64,000 nucleotides of DNA from an uncultured Brachybacterium sp. (GCF_947500705.1 NZ_CANMSY010000001.1:372001-436000); one strand, 5' to 3'. Counted from the first letter of the stretch, positions 44,420-53,718 are shown. Translations and numbers: made by a program. The notes: generated by a model from the letters alone, not told the origin.

Positions 44420-46468
44420 TCAGTCCAGCAGCGAGAGATCGAGATGATCCGGCCCGCCGTCGACGACCCGGATCGGGACCCCCCAGTCCTGCTGGTGCAT
44501 ATGGCAGGCGGGGAACTCGACCGCCGGATCCGCATCGCAGGAGGCGGCCCGGGCACTCACATGCAGGACCCCCTCGGTGTAGGCGGGATCCAGCTCGAGC
44601 GTGCGCTCGAGAGCGGTGTCCACCCCGGCGCCGACGGTGAGCATCGAGGACGGGGTGGTCGAGATGGTCACCTGGGTCGAGGGGCCCAGGGAGTCATCGA
44701 GCTTGTGGCCGGGCGGCGGCGTGAACAGCACCCGTACCGTGAGCCGGCCCGGGCCCACCTCGGTGACCGGACGTTCGGAGCGCTGAGCGCCCTGGTCGAT
44801 CACCCGTTCGGCGGCCTTCGCCACCGGCACCCAGGTGATGCGGTGGGTGCCGGACTCGACGACGATCAGCTGACCGATGCCGTCCACCGGCGGACCGACG
44901 ATCGCGTCCGACGGTTCCTTGAGGTCCGTGGCGACCGTGACCACGTGCGCGCTCCCGCTGCCCTTCCCGTCGTGGCCCCCGGCCGCCGCCGCGCCCGTCG
45001 CCGGGCCGTTGCCCGAAGCTCCGGGCAGGTCCGCGATCCCGACCATGCCGCTGAGGGCGGTGATGCCGCCCGTGGTGGTGCCTTCACCGTCGGCCGACGG
45101 CTCTTCGATGATCCGGATCGCACCGTTGTAGGTGTCGCTGACCGCGATGCGGCCGTCCGGCAGCGCCGTCACCCCGAGCGGGTGCTGGAATCGTGCGGAC
45201 TCCGCGGGACCGTCCACATGCCCGAAGTCGAAGAGGCCGTGCCCCACGAGGGTGCTCACCGTCATCGTCCGCGGATCCAGGACGCGCACGGCGGAGGTCT
45301 CGGAGTCCGCGATCACGATGCGACCGTCGGGAAGCTCGTCGAGCCCGGAGGGCTGCGCCCACCAGGAGGTCACGGCCGGGCCGTCGACCAGGCCCTCCTG
45401 GGTGGTGCCGGCGAGCACCATGAGCGCCCCGGTGACCGGGTCGAAGGTCCACAGCTGGTGGATGCCGGCCATCGCGATGACCGCCCGGTTCAGCACATGC
45501 GACCAGGTCAGGTCCCAGGGAGTGGACAGAGAATAGGTGCGCGCGTCACCCTCGCCCCGGGGCAGCGGCTCGCCCTGCATCCACTGCGCGCCGGAGCCGG
45601 CGACGGTGCTCACCTCGGTCGCCGTGCGGGAGCGCAGCAGGCGGTCCTGGCCGACCTTGACCCCGCGCAGGCGGTGGTTCACGGTATCGGCGACCAGCAG
45701 GTCGTAGCCGACCTCGGCGGCGATCTCCTCGGGGAGGGCGAGGACGCCGTTGGGCTCGGCGAACTGTGCGGTCTCGGCGTCCCCGTCGGCGTGCCCACGC
45801 GCCCCGGTGCCGATGATCGCATCGACCGTCACCCCGTCGTTCTGGAAGACCACCAGCCGGTGCTGACCGGCATCGGAGACCACCAGTCGCCCGTCGGGCA
45901 GGATGGAGAGCTTCGAAGGGAAGCGGAGGGTCTGAGGGGTGCGCTCGGTGAGCACGGTGGGAGCCGAGCCGCGACGCAGCGAGCCGTCGGCCTCGCCCTC
46001 GGCGACGAGCTGCTCGACGAGCTGGTCGAGGTTCGCAGCATGTCCCTCACCGGAGAGGTTGCCGGCGATGCGTCCATGGGTGTCCAGCACCATCAGGGTG
46101 GGCCAGGCGCGGGCCCCGTACGCGCTCCAGGTCTCCAGCTCCGGGTCGTCGATGACCGGGTGGGTGACCTCGTAGCGCTCGATGTTGGCGGCCAGCGCGT
46201 CGGGGTCCTTCTCGAACTCGAACTTCGGCGAGTGCACTCCGATGACCACGAGCTCCTCCTCCCACTTCTCCTCGAGGGGACGCAGCTCGTCGAGGACATG
46301 GAGGCAGTTCACGCAGCAGAAGGTCCAGAAGTCCAGCAGGACGATCTTCCCCTGCAGCGACTCGAGGTCGAGCTCCGCACCTCCCGTGTTCAGCCAGCCG
46401 CGGCCGCGCAGGGCGGAGCCGTGGGCGCGGGCGGTCAGGGGCGCAGAGGGATCGGACGCTGTGCTCAT
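44420..46468 (-). CDS. Thioredoxin-like protein with NHL-repeat propeller (NHLRC2-like)
   Basis: 682 residues, cytosolic. Residues 1-165 are a thioredoxin-like/TlpA domain with the redox motif C52-V-N-C55 (FWTFCCVNCLHVLDEL). Residues about 180-550 are NHL-type repeats forming a beta-propeller (FPSKLSILPDGRLVVSDAGQHR; VADTVNHRLR; LPDGRIVIADSETSAVRVL; LPDGRIAVSDTYNGAIRII). The last 130 residues form a beta-sandwich-like domain. This three-part layout is the NHLRC2 family. No signal peptide. A glycine/alanine-rich insertion sits near residue 480. The substrate of the redox domain is unknown. Confidence 0.88.
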   Translation of the reverse strand: MSTASDPSAPLTARAHGSALRGRGWLNTGGAELDLESLQGKIVLLDFWTFCCVNCLHVLDELRPLEEKWEEELVVIGVHSPKFEFEKDPDALAANIERYEVTHPVIDDPELETWSAYGARAWPTLMVLDTHGRIAGNLSGEGHAANLDQLVEQLVAEGEADGSLRRGSAPTVLTERTPQTLRFPSKLSILPDGRLVVSDAGQHRLVVFQNDGVTVDAIIGTGARGHADGDAETAQFAEPNGVLALPEEIAAEVGYDLLVADTVNHRLRGVKVGQDRLLRSRTATEVSTVAGSGAQWMQGEPLPRGEGDARTYSLSTPWDLTWSHVLNRAVIAMAGIHQLWTFDPVTGALMVLAGTTQEGLVDGPAVTSWWAQPSGLDELPDGRIVIADSETSAVRVLDPRTMTVSTLVGHGLFDFGHVDGPAESARFQHPLGVTALPDGRIAVSDTYNGAIRIIEEPSADGEGTTTGGITALSGMVGIADLPGASGNGPATGAAAAGGHDGKGSGSAHVVTVATDLKEPSDAIVGPPVDGIGQLIVVESGTHRITWVPVAKAAERVIDQGAQRSERPVTEVGPGRLTVRVLFTPPPGHKLDDSLGPSTQVTISTTPSSMLTVGAGVDTALERTLELDPAYTEGVLHVSARAASCDADPAVEFPACHMHQQDWGVPIRVVDGGPDHLDLSLLD

Positions 46469-46610
46469 GGGGACCAGTCAACACCGGATCGGCGCCGCAG
46501 GTCGAACTTGGGTGACATGCGCGGACATCGACGCCGCTCTCGCGCCTGCCCGCCCCCGCTGACGAGCGCGTGCTCCCCCGGCCCTGAGAGGGGGTGTCGC
46601 GGCTCTCCGC

Positions 46611-47315
46611 TCACCAGCTGCGGATCCAGCTCGCGAGGTCGGGGTCGGTCAGCGAGGTCAGCGCCAGATCCGCGGGCGGGGCGGCGAAGCCGGGCGTGGG
46701 GACCGCGATCAGGCGCAGGCCCGCGTCCCGTGCGGCCCGGGCCCCGGTCCCCGAATCCTCGAAGGCGAGCACGTCGGACGGGGCGGCGTCGAGGGCGCGC
46801 GCCGCGGCGGCGTACATGTCCGGGGCGGGCTTGGGATTCTCGACGGTGTCCGAGGCCTCGAGCACCGCGAACTGCTCGCGCATCCCGCCGAGGGTCAGTT
46901 TGCCCTCCAGCGCGGCCAGCCATGAGTTCGAGGCGCAGCCCAGCGGCACCCGCTCCCCCGTCAGACGCAGGATCTCCTCGGCACCCGCCATGGGGCGGAT
47001 CCCGGCGGAGAGCTCGCGGTCGAACACGCGGTGGAGATCGGCGAGGACCTCCTGCTCGTCGTGACCGGAGCGGAGGGCGATCAGCTCGGCGGCGACCTCG
47101 ATGGTGGAGCCGTGCAGCACGTCCCCGTCGCCGACCTGGAGCTGGGCATCGTGGGCCGCGACGACCAGGTCCTCGGTGCGCTGCCAGATGGATTCGGTAT
47201 CCAGCAGCAGACCGTCGCAGTCGAAGACGACGGCACGCGGGGTCCAGTCCCCGAATGCCTCCGCGAAGCGGGCGGGAACCTCCGCGACGCGGGCCGGGAC
47301 CTCCACCCCGCTCAT
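46611..47315 (-). CDS. HAD-superfamily phosphatase/phosphomutase, copy 2
   Basis: 234 residues. HAD motif I FDCDGLLLD (nucleophile Asp32, acid Asp34), motif II in CASNS, motif III lysine in NPKPAPDMY, motif IV FEDSGTGARAA. The cap is the helical type inserted after motif I, as in beta-phosphoglucomutase-like phosphatases. ATG overlaps the stop of the preceding HAD gene (ATGA). The two genes are clearly paralogous, sharing motif order, length and C-terminal DP-x-L-x-SWI. Likely sugar-phosphate phosphatase; substrate unknown. Confidence 0.87.
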   Translation of the reverse strand: MSGVEVPARVAEVPARFAEAFGDWTPRAVVFDCDGLLLDTESIWQRTEDLVVAAHDAQLQVGDGDVLHGSTIEVAAELIALRSGHDEQEVLADLHRVFDRELSAGIRPMAGAEEILRLTGERVPLGCASNSWLAALEGKLTLGGMREQFAVLEASDTVENPKPAPDMYAAAARALDAAPSDVLAFEDSGTGARAARDAGLRLIAVPTPGFAAPPADLALTSLTDPDLASWIRSW

Positions 47316-48016
47316 CGCCGCAGCTCCCAGCCGGCGATCCAGCTGCTGAGCACCGGATCGGCCATGGACTCCAGGCGGCGCGGCGAGCGCGGCCGCTGCC
47401 CGGGGATCGACGGCACCGCGATCAGCTGCAGGCCCGCCGCGAGCGCCGCCTCCGCGCCGGTCTCAGAGTCCTCGAAGCCGAGGCAGTCGGCCGGGTCGGC
47501 GTCGAGCGCGCGGGCGGCGGCGAGGTACATATCCGCGGCGGGCTTGGGCTCCCGGACATCCTCGATCGCGATCGAGGCGTCCACGACGCCTGCGATCCCG
47601 AGGCCGTCGAGCTTGGCATCGAGCAGGTCGCGCGGGGAGTTCGAGGCGACCGCGACCGGACGCACCGCAGCCATCGCACGAAGCGCCTCGAGCGCGCCGG
47701 GCAGCGGGCTCAGCCGCTCCCCGATGTGCTCCCTGTGCGCGGCCACCAGCTCCTCGCCGACCAGGTGCGGGTCCTTGCCGACGACCCCCGCGATGGTGAG
47801 CACGACCTGCTCGGCGGCCCGGCCGGTGATCGCGCGGCGGGTCATCGGGTCCAGGCTCGCGCCGTGGCGGGCGAGGTACTCGTCCTGCAGTGCGACCCAC
47901 TGGCTCTCGGTATCCACCAGCAGCCCGTCGCAGTCGAAGATCACTCCGCTCGGCGACCAGCTCGGTGGCCACTGGTCCAGCGGGGAGGCGAGAAGTGCAA
48001 CAGGCTCGGAGGTCAT
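47312..48016 (-). CDS. HAD-superfamily phosphatase/phosphomutase, copy 1
   Basis: 234 residues, same length as the next gene. FDCDGLLVDTES (Asp28, Asp30), VASNSPRDLLDAKL, EPKPAADMYLAAARAL and GFEDSETGAEAAL give the four HAD motifs. The start is ATG 48016 rather than the GTG-type start six codons earlier, because a TACCCT -10 element sits 7 bases ahead of it. First gene of a two-gene operon of tandem paralogues. Probable phosphosugar phosphatase. Confidence 0.88.
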   Translation of the reverse strand: MTSEPVALLASPLDQWPPSWSPSGVIFDCDGLLVDTESQWVALQDEYLARHGASLDPMTRRAITGRAAEQVVLTIAGVVGKDPHLVGEELVAAHREHIGERLSPLPGALEALRAMAAVRPVAVASNSPRDLLDAKLDGLGIAGVVDASIAIEDVREPKPAADMYLAAARALDADPADCLGFEDSETGAEAALAAGLQLIAVPSIPGQRPRSPRRLESMADPVLSSWIAGWELRR

Positions 48017-48023
48017 GGCGACC

Positions 48024-48029
48024 AGGGTA
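48024..48029 (-). promoter_or_regulatory. -10 element TACCCT, probable leaderless promoter of the HAD pair
   Basis: TACCCT on the minus strand, 7 bases, then ATG at 48016. Confidence 0.55.
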
Positions 48030-48084
48030 TCCACCCTCCCTGCACCGCGGGTGAACCGCTCACCCCGTCAGGCTGCTGCGAGGG

Positions 48085-49368
48085 TCAGGCGGCGACGAGG
48101 CCCTGTTCGATGTCGGCGAGGATGTCGTCGATGTGCTCGATGCCCACGCTCAGCCGCACGAAGCCGGGCTCGATGCCCGCCGCACGCTGCTCCTCCTCGC
48201 TGAGCTGCGAGTGGGTGGTCGAGGCGGGGTGGATCACCAGGGAGCGCACGTCACCGATGTTCGCCACATGCGAGTGGAGGGTGAGAGCGTCGACGAAGCG
48301 CTTGCCGGCCTCGAGCCCACCGGGCAGCACGAAGCCGAGCACGCTGCCGGCCCCGCGCGGCAGGTACGTGTCAGCCGTCGCCTTGTAGGGGGACGACTCC
48401 AGGGACGCCCAGGTCACGGGGCCCACGCGGTCATCGCCCTCGAGGAAGGCGGCGACCTTGTGGGTGTTCTCGAGGTGACGCTCCATGCGCAGGTGCAGCG
48501 TCTCCAGACCCTGCCCGATGAGGAAGGCGTTGAACGGCGAGACGGCCGGGCCCAGGTCGCGCAGCAGGTTGGTGCGGGCGCGGGTCGCGAAGGCGGCGGG
48601 CAGTCCCGCGAAGACGAGGCCGTTGTAGGACTCGTCGGGCTCGTTGAACTGGGGGTACTTCTCCGCATGGGCGGCGAAGTCGAAGCTGTCGCCGTCCACG
48701 ATCACGCCGGCGATCGAGGTGCCGTGGCCGCCGAGGAACTTGGTCGCCGAGTGCACGACGACGTCCGCGCCGTGCTCGAGCGGACGCAGCAGGAAGGGGG
48801 TGGCGACCGTGTTGTCGACGATCAGCGGCACCCCGACCTCGTGGGCGACGTCGGCGATCGCGCGCAGGTCCGGGATGTCCTGCTTGGGATTGGGGATCGA
48901 CTCGACGAAGAACGCGCGGGTCGTCGCGTCGGCTGCGGCGCGCCAGGACTCCGGGTCGGTCGGGTCGGCCACCCACTGCGCGGTGATGCCCAGGCGGTTC
49001 AGGGTGTGCTTGAAGAGGTTGAAGGAGCCGCCGTACAGGCTCGGGGAGACGGCGATGGAGTCTCCGGTGCCGGCGAGGTTCAGGATCGACAGGGTGATCG
49101 CGCTCTGCCCGGAGGCGAGCAGCAGCCCGGCCGCACCGCCCTCGAGCGCGGCGATGCGGTCCTCGACCGCGCCCTGGGTGGGGTTGTTGATCCGCGAGTA
49201 GATGTGGCCGGCCTCGGCGAGTGCGAAGCGGTCTGCCGCGGACTCCGCCGAGGGGAACACGAAGCTCGTGGTCTGGTGGATCGGCAGGGCCCGTGAGCCG
49301 GCATCCGAGTCCGGGGTCTGGCCGGCGTGGATGGTCAGGGTCTCGAACTTGTGCGTCTGCTCGGTCAT
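48085..49368 (-). CDS. metY: O-acetylhomoserine sulfhydrylase (Cys/Met metabolism PLP enzyme)
   Basis: 427 residues. Forms homocysteine from O-acetylhomoserine and sulfide for methionine synthesis. [22 protein letters not shown] (about 57-78), [17 protein letters not shown] and the PLP lysine Lys210 in [11 protein letters not shown] are the MetY pattern; the length (~430) separates it from shorter MetB/MetC. ATG at 49368. The leader (49369-49440) contains hairpins GCAGA/TCTGC and CGGGCC/GGCCCG, but I cannot match it to a known SAM riboswitch. Stand-alone gene. Confidence 0.93.
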   Translation of the reverse strand: MTEQTHKFETLTIHAGQTPDSDAGSRALPIHQTTSFVFPSAESAADRFALAEAGHIYSRINNPTQGAVEDRIAALEGGAAGLLLASGQSAITLSILNLAGTGDSIAVSPSLYGGSFNLFKHTLNRLGITAQWVADPTDPESWRAAADATTRAFFVESIPNPKQDIPDLRAIADVAHEVGVPLIVDNTVATPFLLRPLEHGADVVVHSATKFLGGHGTSIAGVIVDGDSFDFAAHAEKYPQFNEPDESYNGLVFAGLPAAFATRARTNLLRDLGPAVSPFNAFLIGQGLETLHLRMERHLENTHKVAAFLEGDDRVGPVTWASLESSPYKATADTYLPRGAGSVLGFVLPGGLEAGKRFVDALTLHSHVANIGDVRSLVIHPASTTHSQLSEEEQRAAGIEPGFVRLSVGIEHIDDILADIEQGLVAA

Positions 49369-49500
49369 GGCGGGGCTCCTCCTGGGACGGGTGTCGGGCC
49401 CAGCCTGGCCCGGCAGATGATTCTGCGCCGAGGAGTGTGAACGTCTGTGACAGCACCCGACTGGTCGGGACGGACTCGGGGGCAGACGTGAGGCGGACGC

Positions 49501-51198
49501 TCACCCTCCGAGCTCGAGCACCTCACCGTGCCAGCGGCTGCGCAGCCATCGGTCGTGGGAGGCGATCAGCAGGGTGCCGTCCCAGTCCTCGAGCGCCGCC
49601 TCGAGCCGGGTCGCGGTGATCAGCGCGAGGTGGTTGGTGGGCTCGTCGAGCACCAGCAGCTCGGGCGGGTCCAGCAGCACGGCGCCGAGCATCACCCGTC
49701 GCAGCTGGCCCCGCGAGAGGAGCTCGAGCGGCCGGTCGAGGTCACGCGGATGGACCAGCCCGAACAGCTCAGGGATGGTGCCGTCGGCCGTCGCCTCCAG
49801 CCCGGTGGCCGCGCGCAGATGCTGCCGGACGCTCCGGCCCGGAACGACCTCATCGTCCTGGCCCAGGTGCCCGATCCGCAGGCCCCGCGGTCGGTCCATG
49901 GTGCCGGCGGTGGGGGTGAGTCGGCCGGCGATGACGTCGAGCAGCGTGGACTTCCCACTCCCGTTCGCACCGGTGATCAGCAGCCGCTTCCCCACAGTGA
50001 GGCTGAAGGAGGTGGGGGCCAGGCGCCCGGTGACCTCGACCTCGCTGACTGCGAGCTGCACCCTCCCGCTCTGCCCGCGGCCGGCGGCCTCGGGGAGATG
50101 GGTGAGGTGCAGCTCCGCTGGGGGCTTGCGCACCTGGATCTTCTCGAGCTGGGAGAGGCGCGCCCGCGACTCCCGGAGCCGGCGGGAGACGACGGTGGCG
50201 TTTCGGTCCGCGTAGAACTTCTTCGCCGCCCTCGCCTCGGTGCGCGGCGCAGCACCGACGTGGCCGACGCTCGCGGAGTCCTTCACCGCCTGACGCAGCG
50301 CCTTCAGCTCGTCCTGCTCGGCGCGGAAGCGGTGCTCCCAGCGGTTCCGCATCTCGAAGCGGGCCAGCAGATAGTCGCTGAAACCACCGGTGTAGGCGGT
50401 GAGCCCGCGGGGCTCGGTCGCGAGCGGGGACTCGACGGGGTCGAGGTCCAGCTGGGCAGTGGTGGAGTCGTCGAGGAAGGCGCGGTCGTGGCTCGCGATC
50501 AGCACCGGTCCGGGGTGGGCGGCGATCGCACCGGCGAGGAAGGCGGCGCCGCCATCGTCGAGGTGGTTGGTGGGTTCGTCGAGCAGCCAGGTGGTGGGGC
50601 GGGCGATGAGGAGATGGGCCAGCGCCAGGCGTTCCCGCTGGCCGCCGCTGATCCGGCCGATCGCTGTGCCGAGGGCGATCGGGTCCAGGCCCAGACCGCT
50701 CAGCACCTCCTCGGCACGACGATCGGCGTTCCAGACGTCCGCGAGCGTCGCCTCCGCGAGCAGGGTGTCGTAGCGGTGCACTGCCTGCGCGGAGGGCTCT
50801 CCCTCGTCGGCGGCGAGCGCCTCTCCAGCGGCGGCGAGCTCCTGTTCGAGGCGGCGGGAGCGCTCCAGGGCATCGGCGACCACCTCGGTGACGGTCGCCG
50901 CAGGGCCGAAAGGGAGCTCCTGATGGAGCACCCCGACGGGCCCCGGGGCGGAGCTCGTGCCCGCATCGGGGTCGAGGTCTCCGGCGAGGATCCGCAGCAG
51001 GGTGGATTTCCCGCTGCCGTTCTCGCCGAGCAGACCGGTGGGTCGCCCGGCGGGCACCACCAGGCTCACATCAGTGAGGACGCGGCGGCCCGGGAAGGAG
51101 AAGGAGATCCCGTCGGCCCGCAGATGGAGGGCTGGATCGCCGGTGGTGGTCGCGATCACCGGGGCGGACGGGAAGGGCAGGGTGGGATGCGCGGGCAT
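49501..51198 (-). CDS. ABC-F family ATPase, antibiotic-resistance (target-protection) type
   Basis: 565 residues, two ABC domains and no membrane segments. Walker A GENGSGKST (58-66) and GANGSGKST in the second half; signatures ISGGQRERL and LSRGQLRRV (the second a variant); both Walker B motifs end in LDEPTNHL. The ~80-residue linker between domains (RFEMRNRWEHRFRAEQDEL... to QVRKPPAEL) is the ribosome-reaching element of ABC-F proteins. Actinobacterial relatives include macrolide/lincosamide protection factors such as TlrC and LmrC; drug specificity is not deducible. ATG 51198 has GAGGAG at good spacing. A tiny leader ORF and possible SD-masking hairpin precede it. Confidence 0.88.
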   Translation of the reverse strand: MPAHPTLPFPSAPVIATTTGDPALHLRADGISFSFPGRRVLTDVSLVVPAGRPTGLLGENGSGKSTLLRILAGDLDPDAGTSSAPGPVGVLHQELPFGPAATVTEVVADALERSRRLEQELAAAGEALAADEGEPSAQAVHRYDTLLAEATLADVWNADRRAEEVLSGLGLDPIALGTAIGRISGGQRERLALAHLLIARPTTWLLDEPTNHLDDGGAAFLAGAIAAHPGPVLIASHDRAFLDDSTTAQLDLDPVESPLATEPRGLTAYTGGFSDYLLARFEMRNRWEHRFRAEQDELKALRQAVKDSASVGHVGAAPRTEARAAKKFYADRNATVVSRRLRESRARLSQLEKIQVRKPPAELHLTHLPEAAGRGQSGRVQLAVSEVEVTGRLAPTSFSLTVGKRLLITGANGSGKSTLLDVIAGRLTPTAGTMDRPRGLRIGHLGQDDEVVPGRSVRQHLRAATGLEATADGTIPELFGLVHPRDLDRPLELLSRGQLRRVMLGAVLLDPPELLVLDEPTNHLALITATRLEAALEDWDGTLLIASHDRWLRSRWHGEVLELGG

Positions 51199-51243
51199 GG
51201 AGCAGCTCCTCGACGCGGAGGGTCGGTGGACGGCAGAGGCTGA

Positions 51244-51255
51244 TCACAGGCGCAT
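51244..51255 (-). CDS. Leader mini-ORF Met-Arg-Leu-stop upstream of the ABC-F gene
   Basis: ATG CGC CTG TGA, 45 bases before the ABC-F start codon. A TACAGT -10 element ends 6 bases upstream of the ATG, so transcription should begin on this ATG (leaderless). Met-Arg-Leu is the beginning of MRLR, a short peptide known from ErmD leader studies to stall ribosomes with macrolides; here the fourth codon is a stop. Downstream, CCTC (within CCCTCCGCGTC) can pair with the GAGG of the ABC-F ribosome site. Translation-coupled control is inference. Confidence 0.4.
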   Translation of the reverse strand: MRL

Positions 51256-51261
51256 GGGAGC

Positions 51262-51290
51262 ACTGTAGTCGTCCCGAGCACGGCGGTCCA
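51262..51290 (-). promoter_or_regulatory. Promoter of the ABC-F leader and gene
   Basis: -35 TGGACC (51285-51290), 17-base spacer, -10 TACAGT (51262-51267), then 6 bases to the ATG of the mini-ORF. Confidence 0.5.
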
Positions 51291-51368
51291 CGGATTTCTC
51301 TGCGGGGCACCCCCGTCACGCCAGGAGCTCCGAGTCGAGCCTGGAGAGTCCTGCTGCCCGAGTGCAGT

Positions 51369-52343
51369 TCAGCCCTGCTGATCGAGCGCGGCCACCGCGG
51401 AGCGGATCCCGGCCGGATCCCCCGCGCGGCGGGCATCGCGCGGGAAGCGCTCGAGCGCCTCCTGCGCGGCGGCCGGTTCTGCGCCGGCCAGCAGCGCCAC
51501 CAGGGCCACCCGCACGCTGCCCGCGGCTGCCTCGAGCACCTCAGCCGCATGCTGCGGGGTGGCGCCGCTGGCCTGCACCAGCATCCGCACCGTACGCGCC
51601 ACGAGCTTCGCGTTGGTGGGGCGGACGTCGATCATCAGGTTCCCGAAGGTGGTGCCGAGCCGCACCATCGTCGCGGTGGACAGGGCGTTCAGGGTGAGCT
51701 TCTGGGCGGTGCCCGCTTTCATCCGGGTGGAGCCGGTGACCACCTCGGGGCCCACGTCCAGGAGGATCGGATGATCGGCGAGCGGGGCGAGCGAGGCCTG
51801 GGGGTTCGCCGAGATCAGCGCGGTGGGCATCCCGGCGGCACGCGCCGCCTCCAGGGCGCCGCCGACGAACGGGGTGCGGCCGCTCGCGGCCAGACCGATC
51901 ACCACATCTCCGTCGCGGCACTCGGTGAGCACGAGCTCCGCCCCGGCCTCCGCCGAGTCCTCCGCGCCTTCGACCGCGGTGAGGAAGGCGCCGTCGCCGC
52001 CGGCCAGATGGGCGGTGATCATCGACGGATCGGCGTTGAAGGTGGGGGCGAGCTCGACGGCGTCCAGGACGGCGAGCCGCCCGGAGGTGCCCGCTCCGAG
52101 GTAGTGGACGGTGCCGCCGGCGGAGATCGCCGCGACGCAGGTCTCGACCAGGGCGGCGATCTGCGCAGACTGCGCCTGGACCGCCGCGGCGACCGTGGCC
52201 TCCTCGGCGAGGATCACGTCGACCATGCCGCGGGCATTGAGCACATCGAGCTCTGAGCTGGCGGGATTGCGCTCCTCGGTCGGAGAGGCGAGATCGACGA
52301 GGCGGACGTCGAGGGCGCTCGGGTCCGGCTGGGAGGTGCTCAC
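51369..52343 (-). CDS. murQ: N-acetylmuramic acid 6-phosphate etherase MurQ
   Basis: 324 residues. Cleaves the lactyl ether of MurNAc-6-phosphate to GlcNAc-6-phosphate in cell-wall recycling. TEERNPASSELD (22-33), the SIS-fold GAGTSGRLAVLDAVELAPTF near 84, catalytic Glu in AVEGAEDS near 123 and ASGRTPFV are MurQ hallmarks; GSTRMKAGTAQKL follows near 205. GTG at 52343 has AGGAG six bases upstream. Divergent from a BadF-type sugar kinase, the expected partner in MurNAc/GlcNAc use. nagZ lies 10 kb away. Confidence 0.95.
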   Translation of the reverse strand: MSTSQPDPSALDVRLVDLASPTEERNPASSELDVLNARGMVDVILAEEATVAAAVQAQSAQIAALVETCVAAISAGGTVHYLGAGTSGRLAVLDAVELAPTFNADPSMITAHLAGGDGAFLTAVEGAEDSAEAGAELVLTECRDGDVVIGLAASGRTPFVGGALEAARAAGMPTALISANPQASLAPLADHPILLDVGPEVVTGSTRMKAGTAQKLTLNALSTATMVRLGTTFGNLMIDVRPTNAKLVARTVRMLVQASGATPQHAAEVLEAAAGSVRVALVALLAGAEPAAAQEALERFPRDARRAGDPAGIRSAVAALDQQG

Positions 52344-52518
52344 GTCGGTCTCCTGGGATACGGGGTGGGATGCCTGGGCTGGCAGTCAGGGCGCGATGCC
52401 ACCGGACCCTCATCGGTCCTCCGGGCGGCGCTCACCCTGCTGCGGACCAGGGTAGCGAGATCTCGGTGCTCTCCCGCCCAGTCCGCCTAGCATGTGAGGT
52501 CCAGACGAGGGGGATCCG

Positions 52519-53718
52519 ATGAATGCATCCGACGTCGAGCCATCCGCCGAGCCGGCTGCTGAGCTATCCACGGGGCCGGCTGCTGAGCCGTCCACCGGGC
52601 CGGTTGGCCGGCCGCCGACAGGGGACGACGCCGCATCGCGGACCGGCCACGACGCCATGCCGGACGCCATGCCGCCGGCGGGCACCTCTCCCCCCTCCCT
52701 GGTGATCGCCGGGGACATCGGCGGGACCAGCTCCCGCCTGATCCTCGCTCCATGGGACGGCGCCGTGATCGCGGAGGCGGAGGGGCCGGGAGCGAACCTG
52801 CGCTCCTCGGGAGCCGACGCCCTGGACAACCTGGTCGAGACGGTGCGTGAGGTCCTGTTCCGAGGCCGCCGCGCACTGAGGCAGGACAGCCCGGGCCGAG
52901 ACAGCCCGGGCCAGGACAGCCTGGGACCAGATGGCCTGGGACCGGACGCTGAGGTCGCGGCGGTGGCGCTCGGCATCTCAGGGGCCGGGCCCGCACGGGC
53001 TGGAGAGGTGCGCAGAGCGGTCGGCGAGCGCCTGGCCCGGCTCGGCATCGACCCTGCTCGGATCCTGATCACGGATGACCTGCACACCGCCTTTCTCGCC
53101 GGCGGTGTGGGAGACGACGGTCTGCTGGTGCTGGCCGGGACCGGTGCGGTGGCGGTCCGCTTCCATGACCGGGAGGCGGTGGCCCGCCGCGACGGGATGG
53201 GCTGGCTGCTGGGCGACATCGGCTCGGCGGTCTGGCTGGGACGCCGCACCCTCGAGGCGGTCGCTGCGGACATCGACGGACGCGGTCCGCGCACCCTGCT
53301 CACCGAGGAGGTCGGCGAGCTCCTGGCTCTGGATCTGCGCGAGGGGCTGCTGCCCCCGTCGGCCACCGGTGATCCCCGCCAGGACCTGATCCGTGCCCTG
53401 GACGAGCAGCTCCCCGCGGGCGCGCCGGCGGCGCTCGGACGCTTCGCCCGCCTGCCCGGGCGGGTGGCAGGGGATCCGGTGGCCCGGGAGATCCTCGAGG
53501 TCGCGATCGGCCATGTGCTCGAGACCGTGCAGGCGCTGGACCCGCCCGGTGAGCTGCCGGTGGTGCTCGCCGGGTCGGTGCTGGCCGGTCCAGGGCCGAT
53601 CCGCGAGGCGGTCGAGGCCGGGCTGCGGGCCGAGGGGCGCGCCTTCCGGACCGCTCCGACCGGGCTGCCCGGGGCGCTGCTCCTGGCCAGGGAGCTGGCA
53701 GGCGATCTGCTGCCCTGA
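52519..53718 (+). CDS. BadF/BadG-type N-acetyl-sugar kinase with repeat insertions
   Basis: 399 residues. The actin-like ATPase core starts at about residue 60: AGDIGGTSSRLIL (phosphate 1), ALGISGAGPARAGEV, ITDDLHTAFLAG, VLAGTGAVAV (phosphate 2) and DGMGWLLGDIGSAVWLGR, as in GlcNAc/MurNAc kinases. Two low-complexity segments are unusual: an N-terminal 55-residue extension with EPSAEPA/STGPAAEP repeats, and an insertion at about residues 122-143 made of DSPGRDSPGQDSLGPDGLGPD-type units. ATG at 52519 follows GAGGGGG. Divergent from murQ with 175 bases between, suggesting co-regulation in amino-sugar recycling. Confidence 0.87.
   Translation: MNASDVEPSAEPAAELSTGPAAEPSTGPVGRPPTGDDAASRTGHDAMPDAMPPAGTSPPSLVIAGDIGGTSSRLILAPWDGAVIAEAEGPGANLRSSGADALDNLVETVREVLFRGRRALRQDSPGRDSPGQDSLGPDGLGPDAEVAAVALGISGAGPARAGEVRRAVGERLARLGIDPARILITDDLHTAFLAGGVGDDGLLVLAGTGAVAVRFHDREAVARRDGMGWLLGDIGSAVWLGRRTLEAVAADIDGRGPRTLLTEEVGELLALDLREGLLPPSATGDPRQDLIRALDEQLPAGAPAALGRFARLPGRVAGDPVAREILEVAIGHVLETVQALDPPGELPVVLAGSVLAGPGPIREAVEAGLRAEGRAFRTAPTGLPGALLLARELAGDLLP

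Noticed and set aside
49369-49500. SAM riboswitch upstream of metY
   Set aside because: Two short hairpins are present, but I cannot find the conserved core of a known SAM riboswitch class; the region is also shorter than SAM-I/IV plus expression platform.
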